Shown piece after piece: positions 52,660 to 61,195 of a DNA stretch of 64,000 nt. Source of the stretch: Halorubrum aethiopicum (lineage in GTDB: Archaea; Halobacteriota; Halobacteria; Halobacteriales; Haloferacaceae); NCBI RefSeq assembly GCF_001542905.1, contig NZ_LOAJ01000001.1, positions 2,046,001 to 2,110,000 of the forward strand, written 5' to 3'. The stretch's first letter is position 1, and every line of letters starts with the position of its first letter. A program made the translations under genes and the position numbers. The notes under the pieces were generated by a model. It saw only the letters and a program-made list of their open reading frames with translations. It did no database searches and was not told the origin of the DNA.

Positions 52660-53997
52660 TCAGGCCATCGACGCGATCTCGCTCACGGCGTCGGCGTCCA
52701 CGAGCAGGATGACGTGGTCGCCCGGTCGGAGCACGGTGTCGCCGCGCGGGGTGACGAGCGCGTGGTTCCGGGTGATCGCGCCGATGACGAACCGCACGTC
52801 GATCTCGTCGACCAGCTCCGCGATGGACCGGCCGGCGAACCGGCACCCCTCGGTGAGCTCGAGCTCAAGCACCTCGGCCTGGTCGTTCTCCAACACCGCG
52901 ATGTTCTCGGCGATGCTCTCGTAGGTGAACCGGGTGATCTCCTCGGCGGTGACGGTTCGGGGGTTGATCGCGATGTCGATGCCGATCTCCTCGAAGACGG
53001 TGACGTAGTCGGGGCTGTCGACGACCGCGATCACGCGGTCGACGCCCAGCCGCTTCGCGAGCACGGAGACGAGCAGGTTCTGCTCGTCGGAGCCGAGCGC
53101 GGCGACGACGATGTCGGCCTCGTCCACGTGTTCCCTCGAGAGGAACTCCGTGTCGGTCGCGTCGTGTTCCATCACGACCGTGTTCGGCAGCTCCTCGGCG
53201 AGCGTCCGGGCGCGGTCTGCGTCCCGCTCTATCAGCCGCGGGGAGAACTCCCGTTCCTCCAGCAGCCGGGCGGTCTGGTAGCCGATCTCGCTGCCGCCGA
53301 CGATCACGATCTCGTCGGCCCCGTCCGGGGTGGCCGCGGGCGCGACGTCGTTCGCGAACGACTGGACGCTCTCGGGGCTGCCGATCACCACGGCGCGGTC
53401 GCCCGCCTCGATGCCGGTGTCGCCGCGCGGGATGATCATCTCGCCGTCGCGGAAGATCCCCACGAACGTCAGCGACTCGAACCGGTCGGCCTCCGAGACC
53501 GTCTGGCCGGCGACCGGGCTCTCGGCTCCGATCTCGAACTCCGCCATCTGGACGAGCCCGCTCGCGAATGGGTCGACGTCGACCGCCGCGGGGAGCCCGA
53601 TGACGCGGACGATGTTCTGGGCGGTCAGGAGATCGGTACACACCATGAAGTCGACGCCGAAGGCTCCCTCGTTGCCCTCCCACGTCCGGAGGTACTCGGT
53701 GCTTTTCACCCGCGCGATGGTGAACCCGTCCCCGAGCGTCTTCGCCGTCCCGCAGGTCACGAGGTTGGTCCGGTCGTCGTCGGTACAGGCGATCACCATG
53801 TCCGCGTCCCCGACGTTCGCCGCCGTCTGGATCCCGGAGGCCGTCCCGTCGCCGGCGATCGTGAGCACGTCGAGTTCGTACTTGAGCTGTTCGGCGCGGT
53901 CGGGGTCGACGTCGACGACGACGACCTCGTGGTCGGGGGCGAGGCTCGCGGCGATGCTCGTACCGACCTCGCCGGCACCGACGATGACCACGTGCAT
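52660..53997 (-). CDS. trkA: TrkA, NAD-binding potassium uptake regulator
   Basis: The 445-residue cytoplasmic protein has two RCK units: TrkA-N with HVVIVGAGEVG at the start and a second EIVIVGGSEIG near 220-230, each followed by a TrkA-C domain (IGAESPVAGQTVSEA and LTEGCRFAGRSIAEL). It gates TrkH in response to NAD(H)/nucleotides. The ATG at 53997 gives the typical N-terminus MHVVIVG; an ATG at 54009 adds four residues. It is the first gene of trkA-trkH and divergent from nothing on the other strand. Confidence 0.95.
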   Translation of the reverse strand: MHVVIVGAGEVGTSIAASLAPDHEVVVVDVDPDRAEQLKYELDVLTIAGDGTASGIQTAANVGDADMVIACTDDDRTNLVTCGTAKTLGDGFTIARVKSTEYLRTWEGNEGAFGVDFMVCTDLLTAQNIVRVIGLPAAVDVDPFASGLVQMAEFEIGAESPVAGQTVSEADRFESLTFVGIFRDGEMIIPRGDTGIEAGDRAVVIGSPESVQSFANDVAPAATPDGADEIVIVGGSEIGYQTARLLEEREFSPRLIERDADRARTLAEELPNTVVMEHDATDTEFLSREHVDEADIVVAALGSDEQNLLVSVLAKRLGVDRVIAVVDSPDYVTVFEEIGIDIAINPRTVTAEEITRFTYESIAENIAVLENDQAEVLELELTEGCRFAGRSIAELVDEIDVRFVIGAITRNHALVTPRGDTVLRPGDHVILLVDADAVSEIASMA

Positions 53998-54070
53998 GGG
54001 GACATCCATTCGGCGGACTTACAAGTGGATTACTATCGGCGACGCGGGACGGCTCCCCCGCCGGCGGCAC

Positions 54071-54949
54071 CTACGGTTCGCCGCCGAACGACGCCGGTTC
54101 GGACCACGCGTCGCGGCCCGAGACGGTCCGCTGCGGGAACGGGATCGTGATGTCCTCCTCGTCGAACCGCTCTTTGACCGCCTTCACGTACTCGGCGCGG
54201 GTCCGCACGAAGTCCGCGCGCGAGGGGTCGTCGATCCAGATCCGCGACTGGAGTCCGACGTACGAGTCGGCGAGCTCGTTCAGCCGCACCGACGGCGCGG
54301 GGTCGTCGAGGATCCCCTCGTGTGCCTCGGCCTCCTCGACGATGATGTCGATCGCCGAGTCGATGTCGTCGTCGTAGTCGATCCCGAAGACGAACTTCAG
54401 GCGGAGCCGTCCCTTCGCGACGGGGTTCTTGATCACGCCGCCGGTGAGCACGTGGTTCGGCACCGTGAGCAGCTCGTTGTCGAACGTGCGGACGCGGGTG
54501 ACGCGGAAGGAGATGTCCTCGACGATCCCCGAGTTCCCGTCCCACTCGATCCAGTCGCCGATGCGGAACGGCTTGTCGGTGTAGATGAAGACGCCGGCGA
54601 CGAAGTTCTTGAGCACGTCCTGCATAGCGAGACCGATCGCGAGCGTGGCCGCGGCGGCGATCGTCGCCACCGACCGGAGGAAGTCGCCGTAGCCGGCCGC
54701 GCCGAACCCGACCGTGACGCCGACGAAGAGCACGACGAAGGTGACGATCTTCCTGAGCGGCCGGCGGGCGTGGTCGTCGAGCCCCTGCCGGTCGAACACG
54801 CGAGAGAGGAGCGGCCCGACGACGACCTTGTTCACGACGTAGGCCGCGGCGACGACCGCGAGGAAGGTCGCGGCGGCGAGCGCCGCGTCGGTCGCCGGAC
54901 CGAGGTACGGCTCCACGGCCCCGGAGACGACCGGTATCGTCCCCGCCAT
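54071..54949 (-). CDS. mscS: MscS-type mechanosensitive channel
   Basis: The 292-residue channel has an N-terminal helix, a pair of transmembrane helices (about 70-90 and 95-115), and the glycine/alanine-rich pore helix ATLAIGLAMQDVLKNFVAG near 107-125. The MscS beta domain follows with FRIGDWIEWDGNSGIVEDIS, then TVPNHVLTGGVIKNP. It releases ions on osmotic downshift. It overlaps the stop of the YhbY gene by one base, so the two are co-transcribed, close to the trkA operon. Confidence 0.93.
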   Translation of the reverse strand: MAGTIPVVSGAVEPYLGPATDAALAAATFLAVVAAAYVVNKVVVGPLLSRVFDRQGLDDHARRPLRKIVTFVVLFVGVTVGFGAAGYGDFLRSVATIAAAATLAIGLAMQDVLKNFVAGVFIYTDKPFRIGDWIEWDGNSGIVEDISFRVTRVRTFDNELLTVPNHVLTGGVIKNPVAKGRLRLKFVFGIDYDDDIDSAIDIIVEEAEAHEGILDDPAPSVRLNELADSYVGLQSRIWIDDPSRADFVRTRAEYVKAVKERFDEEDITIPFPQRTVSGRDAWSEPASFGGEP

Positions 54950-55194
54950 CAGTGGAAGACCGCCGTGTTCCCGCGCGTCTCGACCAGGTCGGCCCCGGTC
55001 GCCTCGGCGAGCTCCTCGGCGAGCTCGTCCGTCGACGTGCCCCCGCGGGCGGCCCGCAGGAACTTCGCTTTCACCAGTTTCCGGTCGTCGAGCTGGTCGG
55101 ACAGCTCGTCGACGACCGCCTCGATTCCCCCCTTGCCGACCCAGACGGTGACGTCGAGGTCGTGTGCCTCCTTTCGGAGCTCCTGATCGGTCAT
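54949..55194 (-). CDS. YhbY family RNA-binding protein (CRM domain)
   Basis: The 81-residue protein is a single CRM domain of the YhbY type, with LDVTVWVGKGG, DRKLVKAKFL and a closing VETRGNTAVFH. YhbY associates with pre-50S ribosomal particles in bacteria, and archaeal homologues are thought to act in ribosome biogenesis. Its stop overlaps the start of mscS. Confidence 0.94.
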   Translation of the reverse strand: MTDQELRKEAHDLDVTVWVGKGGIEAVVDELSDQLDDRKLVKAKFLRAARGGTSTDELAEELAEATGADLVETRGNTAVFH

Positions 55195-55284
55195 ATCCGG
55201 TACACTCGCTCGCCCGCATTGAACCTTGAGGTTCGCGGCTCGCCCGCGACGCCCCGCGACGACGACGAGCGCCCGGTCCGGGCC

Positions 55285-55334
55285 AAGAATTAGATTAGTC
55301 TAAGAATTCGATTAGAGCCGCAAGAAATATGGTC
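55285..55334 (+). promoter_or_regulatory. DtxR-like operator and promoter of the metal ABC transporter
   Basis: TTAGATTAGTCTAA at 55290-55303 is a palindrome that matches the DtxR/IdeR half consensus TTAGGTTAGCCTAA except for two symmetric changes. AAGAATT-(A/C)-GATTAG occurs twice, at 55285-55298 and 55302-55315, 17 bases apart. A TATA-like AAATATG at about 55327-55333 lies 27 bases before the ATG at 55357. The operator lies over and just upstream of the BRE, so metal-bound repressor would shut the operon. Confidence 0.6.
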
Positions 55335-55356
55335 GTCCCCCGCCGACGGGTCGGTA

Positions 55357-56439
55357 ATGAACTCCGAACGAACCGGACCGACGGGACCCTCGCGGCGGCG
55401 GTTCCTCGCGGTCGGTGCCGGCGGACTCGTCGGCGGGCTCGCGGGCTGTCTCGGCGGATCGGCGAATCCCGGCGGCGGTAGCGGCGGGAACAACGGGGAC
55501 GCCGACGGGGGCAACGGCGACGCCGGCGGGGACGGCCCCGTCGTGGTCGCCTCGTTTTTCACGTTCTACGACTACGCGCGCCGGCTCGCGGCGGGCACGG
55601 ACATAACGGTCGAGAACCTGGTCCCGACCGGGCTCCACGGCCACGGCTGGGAGCCGGACCCGTCGATCCAGCGGCGGATCACCGACGCGGACGCGTTCGT
55701 CTACGTGGGGCCCGACTTCCAGCCGTGGGCGGACCGCGCGATCGACACGCTCGCCGACGAGACCACGGAGACGGCGGTCGTGAACGCCCGCGAGGGGGTC
55801 GACCTGATCGACCTCGGCGAGGGCCTCGGCGAGGAGGAGGCCGTCGAGGACGCGAAGGACCCGCACTTCTGGCTCGACCCCGATCGAGCGGCGCTGGCGG
55901 TCGAGAACGTCGCCGACGGTCTGATCGACGTCACCCCGGACGCCGAGGAGACGATCCGCGAGAACGCGGCGGGGCTCGAGGACGACCTCGCGGACCTCGA
56001 CTCGACGTGGGCGGAGACGTTCGAGGCGGCCGAGCGCGACGTGGTCTTCCTCGCCGCCCACAACGCGTTCGGCTACCTCGCGGACCGGTACGGGACGACC
56101 ATCGAGCCGCTGGTGGTGAACCTCGCCGCCGACGGTGACGTGCGCCCCGCGGACATGCGGCGTGCCCAGGAGACGATCGCCGCGAACGACATCCGGCACA
56201 TCGGCGCGGCCGTCTTCGAGCCGATCCGCCCGGCGAGACAGCTGCTCGAACAGACCGACGTGGAGGCGTACTTCCCGGTCACGCCGTACGCCGGGACCGC
56301 GGAGTCGTGGGCCGAGCGCGGCTGGGGGTACTTCGACATCGCGCGGGAGGTCAACCTCCCGACGTTCCGGATCCTCCTCGGCGTCGACGACCCCGCGGAC
56401 GCCGACTTCGTCGACTACGGCCGCAACTTCGAGCCCTGA
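55357..56439 (+). CDS. Zinc/manganese ABC transporter substrate-binding lipoprotein
   Basis: The 360-residue protein has a twin-arginine signal with SRRRFLAVGAGG and a lipobox LAGC (Cys30), then a Gly/Asn-rich linker. The mature domain has the cluster 9 family layout: NLVPTGLHGHGWEPDPS with metal-ligand His residues, DPHFWLDPD, AHNAFGYLADRY and a C-terminal RILLGVDDPADADFVDYG. It is homologous to YcdH/ZnuA-like proteins; the Halobacterium homologue is a Mn-regulated SirR target. Metal specificity is unknown here. Confidence 0.93.
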   Translation: MNSERTGPTGPSRRRFLAVGAGGLVGGLAGCLGGSANPGGGSGGNNGDADGGNGDAGGDGPVVVASFFTFYDYARRLAAGTDITVENLVPTGLHGHGWEPDPSIQRRITDADAFVYVGPDFQPWADRAIDTLADETTETAVVNAREGVDLIDLGEGLGEEEAVEDAKDPHFWLDPDRAALAVENVADGLIDVTPDAEETIRENAAGLEDDLADLDSTWAETFEAAERDVVFLAAHNAFGYLADRYGTTIEPLVVNLAADGDVRPADMRRAQETIAANDIRHIGAAVFEPIRPARQLLEQTDVEAYFPVTPYAGTAESWAERGWGYFDIAREVNLPTFRILLGVDDPADADFVDYGRNFEP

Positions 56440-56443
56440 TACC

Positions 56444-57313
56444 ATGTCGTTCGAAGGGGTTTCATCGGTCGGCGTCGGCGGGATCGAAACGGCCCGCGAG
56501 CGCGCGGAAGCCGGCGGTGAACGGAGCGACGGAGGGGAGAGCGAGGACGCCGACCGTGTCGTCGACGCGGTCGATCTGACGTTCGGGTACGCCGCGACGC
56601 CCGTGGTCGAGGAGGTGTCGTTCGGCGTCGACCGCGGCGAGTACGTCGGGGTCGTCGGCCCGAACGGCTCCGGGAAGAGCACGCTGTTGCGGCTCGTGTT
56701 GGGGCTTCACGAGCCCGACGCCGGGATCGCCCGGCTGCTCGGGCACCCCTCGCTCGCGTTCGCCGAGCGCGAGCGCGTCGGCTACGTCGCCCAGGACGTG
56801 ACCGAGAACACGACGCGGATGCCGATCACGGTCGCGGAGGTCGTGTTGATGGGGCGGTTCCCGCACGCCGGGTTCGGCCGCGTGACCGAGACGGACCGCG
56901 AGCACGCCCGCGAGGCGCTCCGGACGGTCGGGATCGAGGCCCTCGCGGACCGGAAGATCACGGCGCTGTCGGGCGGGCAGCGCCAGCGCGCGTACATCGC
57001 GCGGGCGCTCGCCGGCGAGGCCGAGCTCCTCGTGTTGGACGAGCCGACCGTCGGCGTCGACGCCGAGTCCGTGGACGCCTTCTTCGATCTCCTCGCCGAC
57101 CTCAACGACGAGGGGATGACGATACTGCTCGTGGAACACGACATCGGGACCGTCCTCGAGCGCGCCTCGCGGGTGATCTGTCTCAATCGCGAGGTGTACT
57201 TCGACGGGTCGCCGGCGGCGTTCGCCGAGAGCGACGCCCTCGAGCGGGCGTACGGAACGGCCCTCGGTCTGGGGGCGAACGCGGGAGCGGACTCGGGGGG
57301 TGACGGGTCGTGA
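56444..57313 (+). CDS. Zinc/manganese ABC transporter ATP-binding protein
   Basis: The 289-residue ATPase has the Walker A GPNGSGKST near residue 74, the Q-loop YVAQDVTE, the signature LSGGQRQR, Walker B ELLVLDEPTVGVD and the H-loop EHDIG. An N-terminal extension of about 45 residues is variable and low complexity. It follows the substrate-binding gene by four bases and overlaps the permease by four bases, so the order is binding protein-ATPase-permease. Confidence 0.95.
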   Translation: MSFEGVSSVGVGGIETARERAEAGGERSDGGESEDADRVVDAVDLTFGYAATPVVEEVSFGVDRGEYVGVVGPNGSGKSTLLRLVLGLHEPDAGIARLLGHPSLAFAERERVGYVAQDVTENTTRMPITVAEVVLMGRFPHAGFGRVTETDREHAREALRTVGIEALADRKITALSGGQRQRAYIARALAGEAELLVLDEPTVGVDAESVDAFFDLLADLNDEGMTILLVEHDIGTVLERASRVICLNREVYFDGSPAAFAESDALERAYGTALGLGANAGADSGGDGS

Positions 57314-58317
57314 CGGCCCTCCTCACGGAAGCGGTCCGCGCGCCCTACGACCTCCTCGCGTGGCTGGTCGGGCTCTGGAGCGACGCGCTCGCCGCCGTCG
57401 GCGACGTCCTCGGGATCGGCATGCTCGAGTACGTCTTCATGCACCACGCCTTCCTCGTCGGGACGCTGATCGCGGTGATGGCCCCGCTCGTCGGGACGTT
57501 CCTCGTCCACCGGCAGATGGCGCTCATCGGCGACGCGCTGGCGCACACGGCGTTCGCGGGCGTCGCCGTCGGGCTGTTCGTCAACTCGGTCCTCGGAACC
57601 GGGATCTCGCCGTACCTCACGGCGGTCGTGGTCGCGATGATCGCCGCGCTCGCCATCGAGCTGATCTCCGAGGTCACGGATGCGTACAACGACGTCTCGA
57701 TGGCCATCGTGCTCTCGACGGGGTTCGCGCTCGGCGCGGTCCTGATCAGCCTGAACACCGGCGGGCTCGCGGTCGGGATCAACCAGTACCTCTTCGGAAA
57801 CCTCGCGACCGTCTCCAGGGAGAACGCGGTCCTGCTCGTCGTCCTCTTCCTCCTCGTCTCGCTCGTCGTGACGGTCACCTACAAACAGCTGCTGTACGTC
57901 ACCTTCGACGAGACCGCGGCCCGCGTCGCCGGGATCGACGTGACCTGGTACAACCGCCTGATGACGACGCTGACGGCGATGGTGGTCGTCGGCGCGATGC
58001 AGATCATGGGCGTGATCCTCGTCGCCGCGATGCTCGTCGTCCCCGTCGCCGCGGCCGCACAGCTCGCCCGCGGCTTCCGCGAGTCGCTCCTCGCCTCTGT
58101 CGTGCTCGCACAGCTCGCGGTGCTCGTCGGGATCACCCTCTCGTACCGGTACGAGGCGACCGCCGGCGGCACCATCGTCCTCGTCGCGGTCGGGGTCTAC
58201 GTGGTCGCGGTGCTGGCCGGGAAGCTCCAGTCGCGGCGGGGCGTCTCCGAGGAGGCGGGGACGGGGTCGGTCGCGAGGGAGATCGACGCGGGAACGGGCG
58301 AGTCGGCGGACGACTGA
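57310..58317 (+). CDS. Zinc/manganese ABC transporter permease
   Basis: The 335-residue permease has about eight to nine transmembrane helices with MLEYVFMHHAFLVGTLIAVM and MALIGDALAHTAFAGVAVG, the ZnuB/MntB-type coupling sequence, and MGVILVAAMLVVPVAAAAQL. A hydrophilic 30-residue tail ends the protein. It completes the three-gene transporter. Confidence 0.95.
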   Translation: MTALLTEAVRAPYDLLAWLVGLWSDALAAVGDVLGIGMLEYVFMHHAFLVGTLIAVMAPLVGTFLVHRQMALIGDALAHTAFAGVAVGLFVNSVLGTGISPYLTAVVVAMIAALAIELISEVTDAYNDVSMAIVLSTGFALGAVLISLNTGGLAVGINQYLFGNLATVSRENAVLLVVLFLLVSLVVTVTYKQLLYVTFDETAARVAGIDVTWYNRLMTTLTAMVVVGAMQIMGVILVAAMLVVPVAAAAQLARGFRESLLASVVLAQLAVLVGITLSYRYEATAGGTIVLVAVGVYVVAVLAGKLQSRRGVSEEAGTGSVAREIDAGTGESADD

Positions 58318-58356
58318 CCGTCCGCGTCGGTCTCCGTCCCCCGCGTCTACGGCCCG

Positions 58357-58863
58357 CTATTCGGTTATCTCGACCTCGACGGCGTCACGATCGACCGCGA
58401 GCCGGAAGGTCGGCACCGTCCGGTAGACGACCTCGACGACGTTCTTCCGCTCCAGACTCCGGAGCGCGCGGCGGACCTCCCCCACCTCGGGGTCGATGTC
58501 GTACGCCTCCCGGAGGGCCTCGAGGACGCTCACGACCGACTGCGAGCGCTCGTCCGGGCCGGCGACGACCGCGAACACCCGCGCTTCGAGCTCCGGGACG
58601 CGGATCGCGTCGGGCGCGCCCCCCTTCGCGACCGCGTCCGCCTCGATGCCGGGCTCGACGTCGACGAGGTCGTTCGCCTCCGCGGTCGCCCGGATCAGGC
58701 TGTCGTCGTCGCGGTAGTAGTACTCCTTGAGGTGGTCCTCGAGGTAGCGGTGGACCTCGCTGCCGCCGTCGACGCCCCACGCCTCCTCCAGCTCGGAGTT
58801 CTTCGTCGGCTGGAGGCGGACGACGTCGGCGAGGCGGTCGAGTTCCTCGTCGGTCAGGCTCAT
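58357..58863 (-). CDS. DUF5797-like winged-helix protein
   Basis: The 168-residue protein has a winged-helix N-terminus (TDEELDRLADVVRLQPTKNS and HRYLEDHLKEYYYRDDDS) and a second region resembling a wing or helix-turn-helix (VGEVRRALRSLERKNVVEVV) near 130-150. I recall it as DUF5797 from haloarchaea; its function is unknown. It starts four bases before the gatA stop codon, so it is co-translated with gatCA. Confidence 0.78.
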   Translation of the reverse strand: MSLTDEELDRLADVVRLQPTKNSELEEAWGVDGGSEVHRYLEDHLKEYYYRDDDSLIRATAEANDLVDVEPGIEADAVAKGGAPDAIRVPELEARVFAVVAGPDERSQSVVSVLEALREAYDIDPEVGEVRRALRSLERKNVVEVVYRTVPTFRLAVDRDAVEVEITE

Positions 58864-60164
58864 CGGTCCTCGACCGCGCTCGCCGCGCGGATCACGGTCG
58901 CCTCGTCGAACTTCGGCCCGACGAGCTGGAGCCCGACCGGGAGCCCGTCGGCCTCGCCCGCCGGCACCGAGATCGCGGGCAGGTTCGCGAGGTTGACGGG
59001 CGTCGTGTTCGCGTCCGCGAGGTACATCCGCAACGGGTCCTCGAGGCTCTCGCCCAGCTCGAAGGGGAGCACGGGCATCGTCGGCGAGGCGATCACGTCC
59101 ACGTCGTCGAAGGCGTCCTCGAAGTCACGGCGAACCCACTCGCGGGCGTCCTGGGCCTTCTCGTAGTACTTGTCGTGGTAGCCCGCCGAGAGCGCGTACG
59201 TCCCGAGCAGGATCCGGCGTTTGACCTCCGCGCCGAACGCCTCGCGGGTCTCCGCGAACGACTCGTTCCAGTTGCCGTCGCCCTCGGCGCGGTGGCCGTA
59301 GCGCACCCCGTCGAAGCGGGCGAGGTTCGAGGAGGCCTCGCTCGTCGCGATCACGTAGTACGCCTGGACCGCGTGCTCGACCGAGGGCAGGGAGATCTCC
59401 GTCGTCTCCGCGCCCTGTGCCTCGAGGTCGGCGATCGCGGCCTCGACCGTCTCGACCACGCGCTCGTCCGCGCCCTCGAAGAGTTCGGTGGGAACGCCGA
59501 CGGTCAACCCGTCCACGTCGCCGTCCGCGGCCGCGGCGTAGCCGCCCTCGGGGACGCCCGCGTCCGCGCCCGCCGCCTCGGCCGGATCGCGGGTCGTCCC
59601 GTCGTGGGGGTCCGGGCCCGCGATGACCGACAGCGCCTCGGCGGCCTCCTCGACGGTGCCCGCGATCGGGCCGATCTGCTCGAGCGAGTTGGCGTACGCG
59701 ACGAGCCCGTACCGCGAGACGAGCCCGTAGGTGGGTTTGATCCCGACGACGCCACAGAAGGCGGCCGGACAGCGCACCGAGCCGCCCGTGTCCGAGCCCA
59801 GCGCCACGTCGGCCTCGCCCGCCGCGACCGCCGCCGCCGACCCACCGGAGGAGCCGCCGGGCACGCGCTCGGGGTCCACGGGGTTCCGCGTCGGGCCGAA
59901 CGCGGAGGTCTCCGTGGTGGTCCCCATCCCGAACTCGTCCATGTTGGCCTTGCCGACGACCGTCGCGCCGGCGTCGGTCAGCCGCTCGACCGCGGTCGCG
60001 GAGTACGGCGGGACGTAGTCGGCGAGCATCTCCGAGCCGCAGGTGGTCCGGACGCCGGCCGTCGAGATGTTGTCCTTGATCGCGACGGTCGTGCCCGCGA
60101 GCGGCCCCTCGGCGTCGCCCTCGATCGTCTCCTCGGTGATGAACAGGTTGAGATCGGCCGCCAT
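58860..60164 (-). CDS. gatA: Glutamyl-tRNA(Gln) amidotransferase subunit A
   Basis: The 434-residue amidase hydrolyses glutamine for transamidation of Glu-tRNA(Gln). The catalytic Ser-cisSer-Lys set is in TVAIKDN near 27-33 (Lys) and GGSSGGSAAAVA near 105-116 with GSDTGGSVRCPA further on. It belongs to the bacterial-type GatCAB; gatB is outside the window. It begins right after the gatC stop codon. Confidence 0.97.
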   Translation of the reverse strand: MAADLNLFITEETIEGDAEGPLAGTTVAIKDNISTAGVRTTCGSEMLADYVPPYSATAVERLTDAGATVVGKANMDEFGMGTTTETSAFGPTRNPVDPERVPGGSSGGSAAAVAAGEADVALGSDTGGSVRCPAAFCGVVGIKPTYGLVSRYGLVAYANSLEQIGPIAGTVEEAAEALSVIAGPDPHDGTTRDPAEAAGADAGVPEGGYAAAADGDVDGLTVGVPTELFEGADERVVETVEAAIADLEAQGAETTEISLPSVEHAVQAYYVIATSEASSNLARFDGVRYGHRAEGDGNWNESFAETREAFGAEVKRRILLGTYALSAGYHDKYYEKAQDAREWVRRDFEDAFDDVDVIASPTMPVLPFELGESLEDPLRMYLADANTTPVNLANLPAISVPAGEADGLPVGLQLVGPKFDEATVIRAASAVEDR

Positions 60165-60530
60165 CTACGACACCTTCGGCCCCTTGAAGAAGCCGTCCTC
60201 CGTCTCGGCGGCGTTCGCGAGCGCCTCCTCCTGGCTCAGTCCGTCCTCGGTCTCGTCGGGGCGCATCACGTTGACGAGGTCCTCCTCGCGCTCGAGGTCG
60301 GGGACCTCGTCGAGCGCCTCGAAGTACTCGAGGATCTCCGCGAACTGCTCGGCGAACGCATCGCGTTCGCCCTCCGCCAGGCGGACGCGGGCCAGGTCGG
60401 CGACGTGTTCCACTTCGTCGGCGTCGACGACGGGCTCCGCGTCACCGTCGTCGTCGGCACCCGCCCCGGCGGCGTCCTCCTCCCCGCCGGACTCGACCGG
60501 ATCGGCGTCCGGATCCGCGGTGTCTGTCAT
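60165..60530 (-). CDS. gatC: Glutamyl-tRNA(Gln) amidotransferase subunit C
   Basis: The 121-residue subunit has an acidic Asp/Gly-rich N-terminus of about 40 residues, then the GatC core with EVEHVADLARVRLAE, FAEQFAEILEYFEALDEV and a tail ending FFKGPKVS. It stabilises GatA and is followed directly by it. The N-terminal addition is a halophilic extension compared with bacterial GatC. Confidence 0.96.
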   Translation of the reverse strand: MTDTADPDADPVESGGEEDAAGAGADDDGDAEPVVDADEVEHVADLARVRLAEGERDAFAEQFAEILEYFEALDEVPDLEREEDLVNVMRPDETEDGLSQEEALANAAETEDGFFKGPKVS

Positions 60531-60584
60531 ACGCGGAGATACGACGGACCGGGAGTAAGGGTTTCGGAACGGCAGACCGCTCCG

Positions 60585-61073
60585 TTACTCGTCTGCGGCC
60601 TCGGCGTCGGCGTCAGCGCGAACCGTCACCACCGGCGGGTCGGCCAGCCGAACGACCTTCTCGGAGACGCTCCCGAGCAGGTAGCGCTTGACGCCGGTGC
60701 GGCCCTCGGTTCCCATCACGACGAGGTCGATGTCGTTCTCGTCGATGTACTCGAGGATGGCCTCGTGGGGGTTGCCTCCCCGAACCGCGGCCACCGTCTC
60801 GATCCCCTCGAAGTCGGCCGCGAGCTCCTCGACGAACGGCGTGGCTCGCTCCTCGAGCTCCCGTTTCCGCTCCTCCTCGGAGGGCCGATCGCTCGAGTAG
60901 CCTTTCGGTCCCGAGATGTAGTTGCCGCTCATGCCGAGCGTGAACTGACGCGTGTCGACGACGTGTAACACGTGAACCGTCGCGTCGAACGCCTCGGCGA
61001 TCTCCCGTACGTGTGCTATCGCGGCCTCGGATCCGGCACTCCCGTCCGTGGGATACAGTATGTGCTTGTACAT
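60585..61073 (-). CDS. Universal stress protein A (UspA) family
   Basis: A 162-residue UspA domain with KHILYPTDGSAGSEAA at the N-terminus and the ATP loop GTEGRTGVKRYLLGSVSEK. It has an insertion (SGNYISGPKGYSSDRPSEEE) before the long helix. A strong TATA (61102-61112, minus) suggests an independent, possibly inducible, promoter. It lies between gatC and the aminotransferase without obvious partner. Confidence 0.95.
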   Translation of the reverse strand: MYKHILYPTDGSAGSEAAIAHVREIAEAFDATVHVLHVVDTRQFTLGMSGNYISGPKGYSSDRPSEEERKRELEERATPFVEELAADFEGIETVAAVRGGNPHEAILEYIDENDIDLVVMGTEGRTGVKRYLLGSVSEKVVRLADPPVVTVRADADAEAADE

Positions 61074-61101
61074 GTCGTCACCAAGCCAACCATCCGCACG
61101 G

Positions 61102-61112
61102 GTATATAAAAT
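61102..61112 (-). promoter_or_regulatory. Strong TATA element of the universal stress gene
   Basis: TTTTATATACC on the minus strand is the most AT-rich promoter in the window, about 34 bases from the start codon at 61073, leaving a leader of about seven bases. Confidence 0.6.
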
Positions 61113-61195
61113 CCCACCGGCGAGAGCGAGGAATGCCAGGGGCGCGGTTGCGAGCGACCACCGAACCCGATCGCGGCGGGGCCGCCTGGCCGCGA

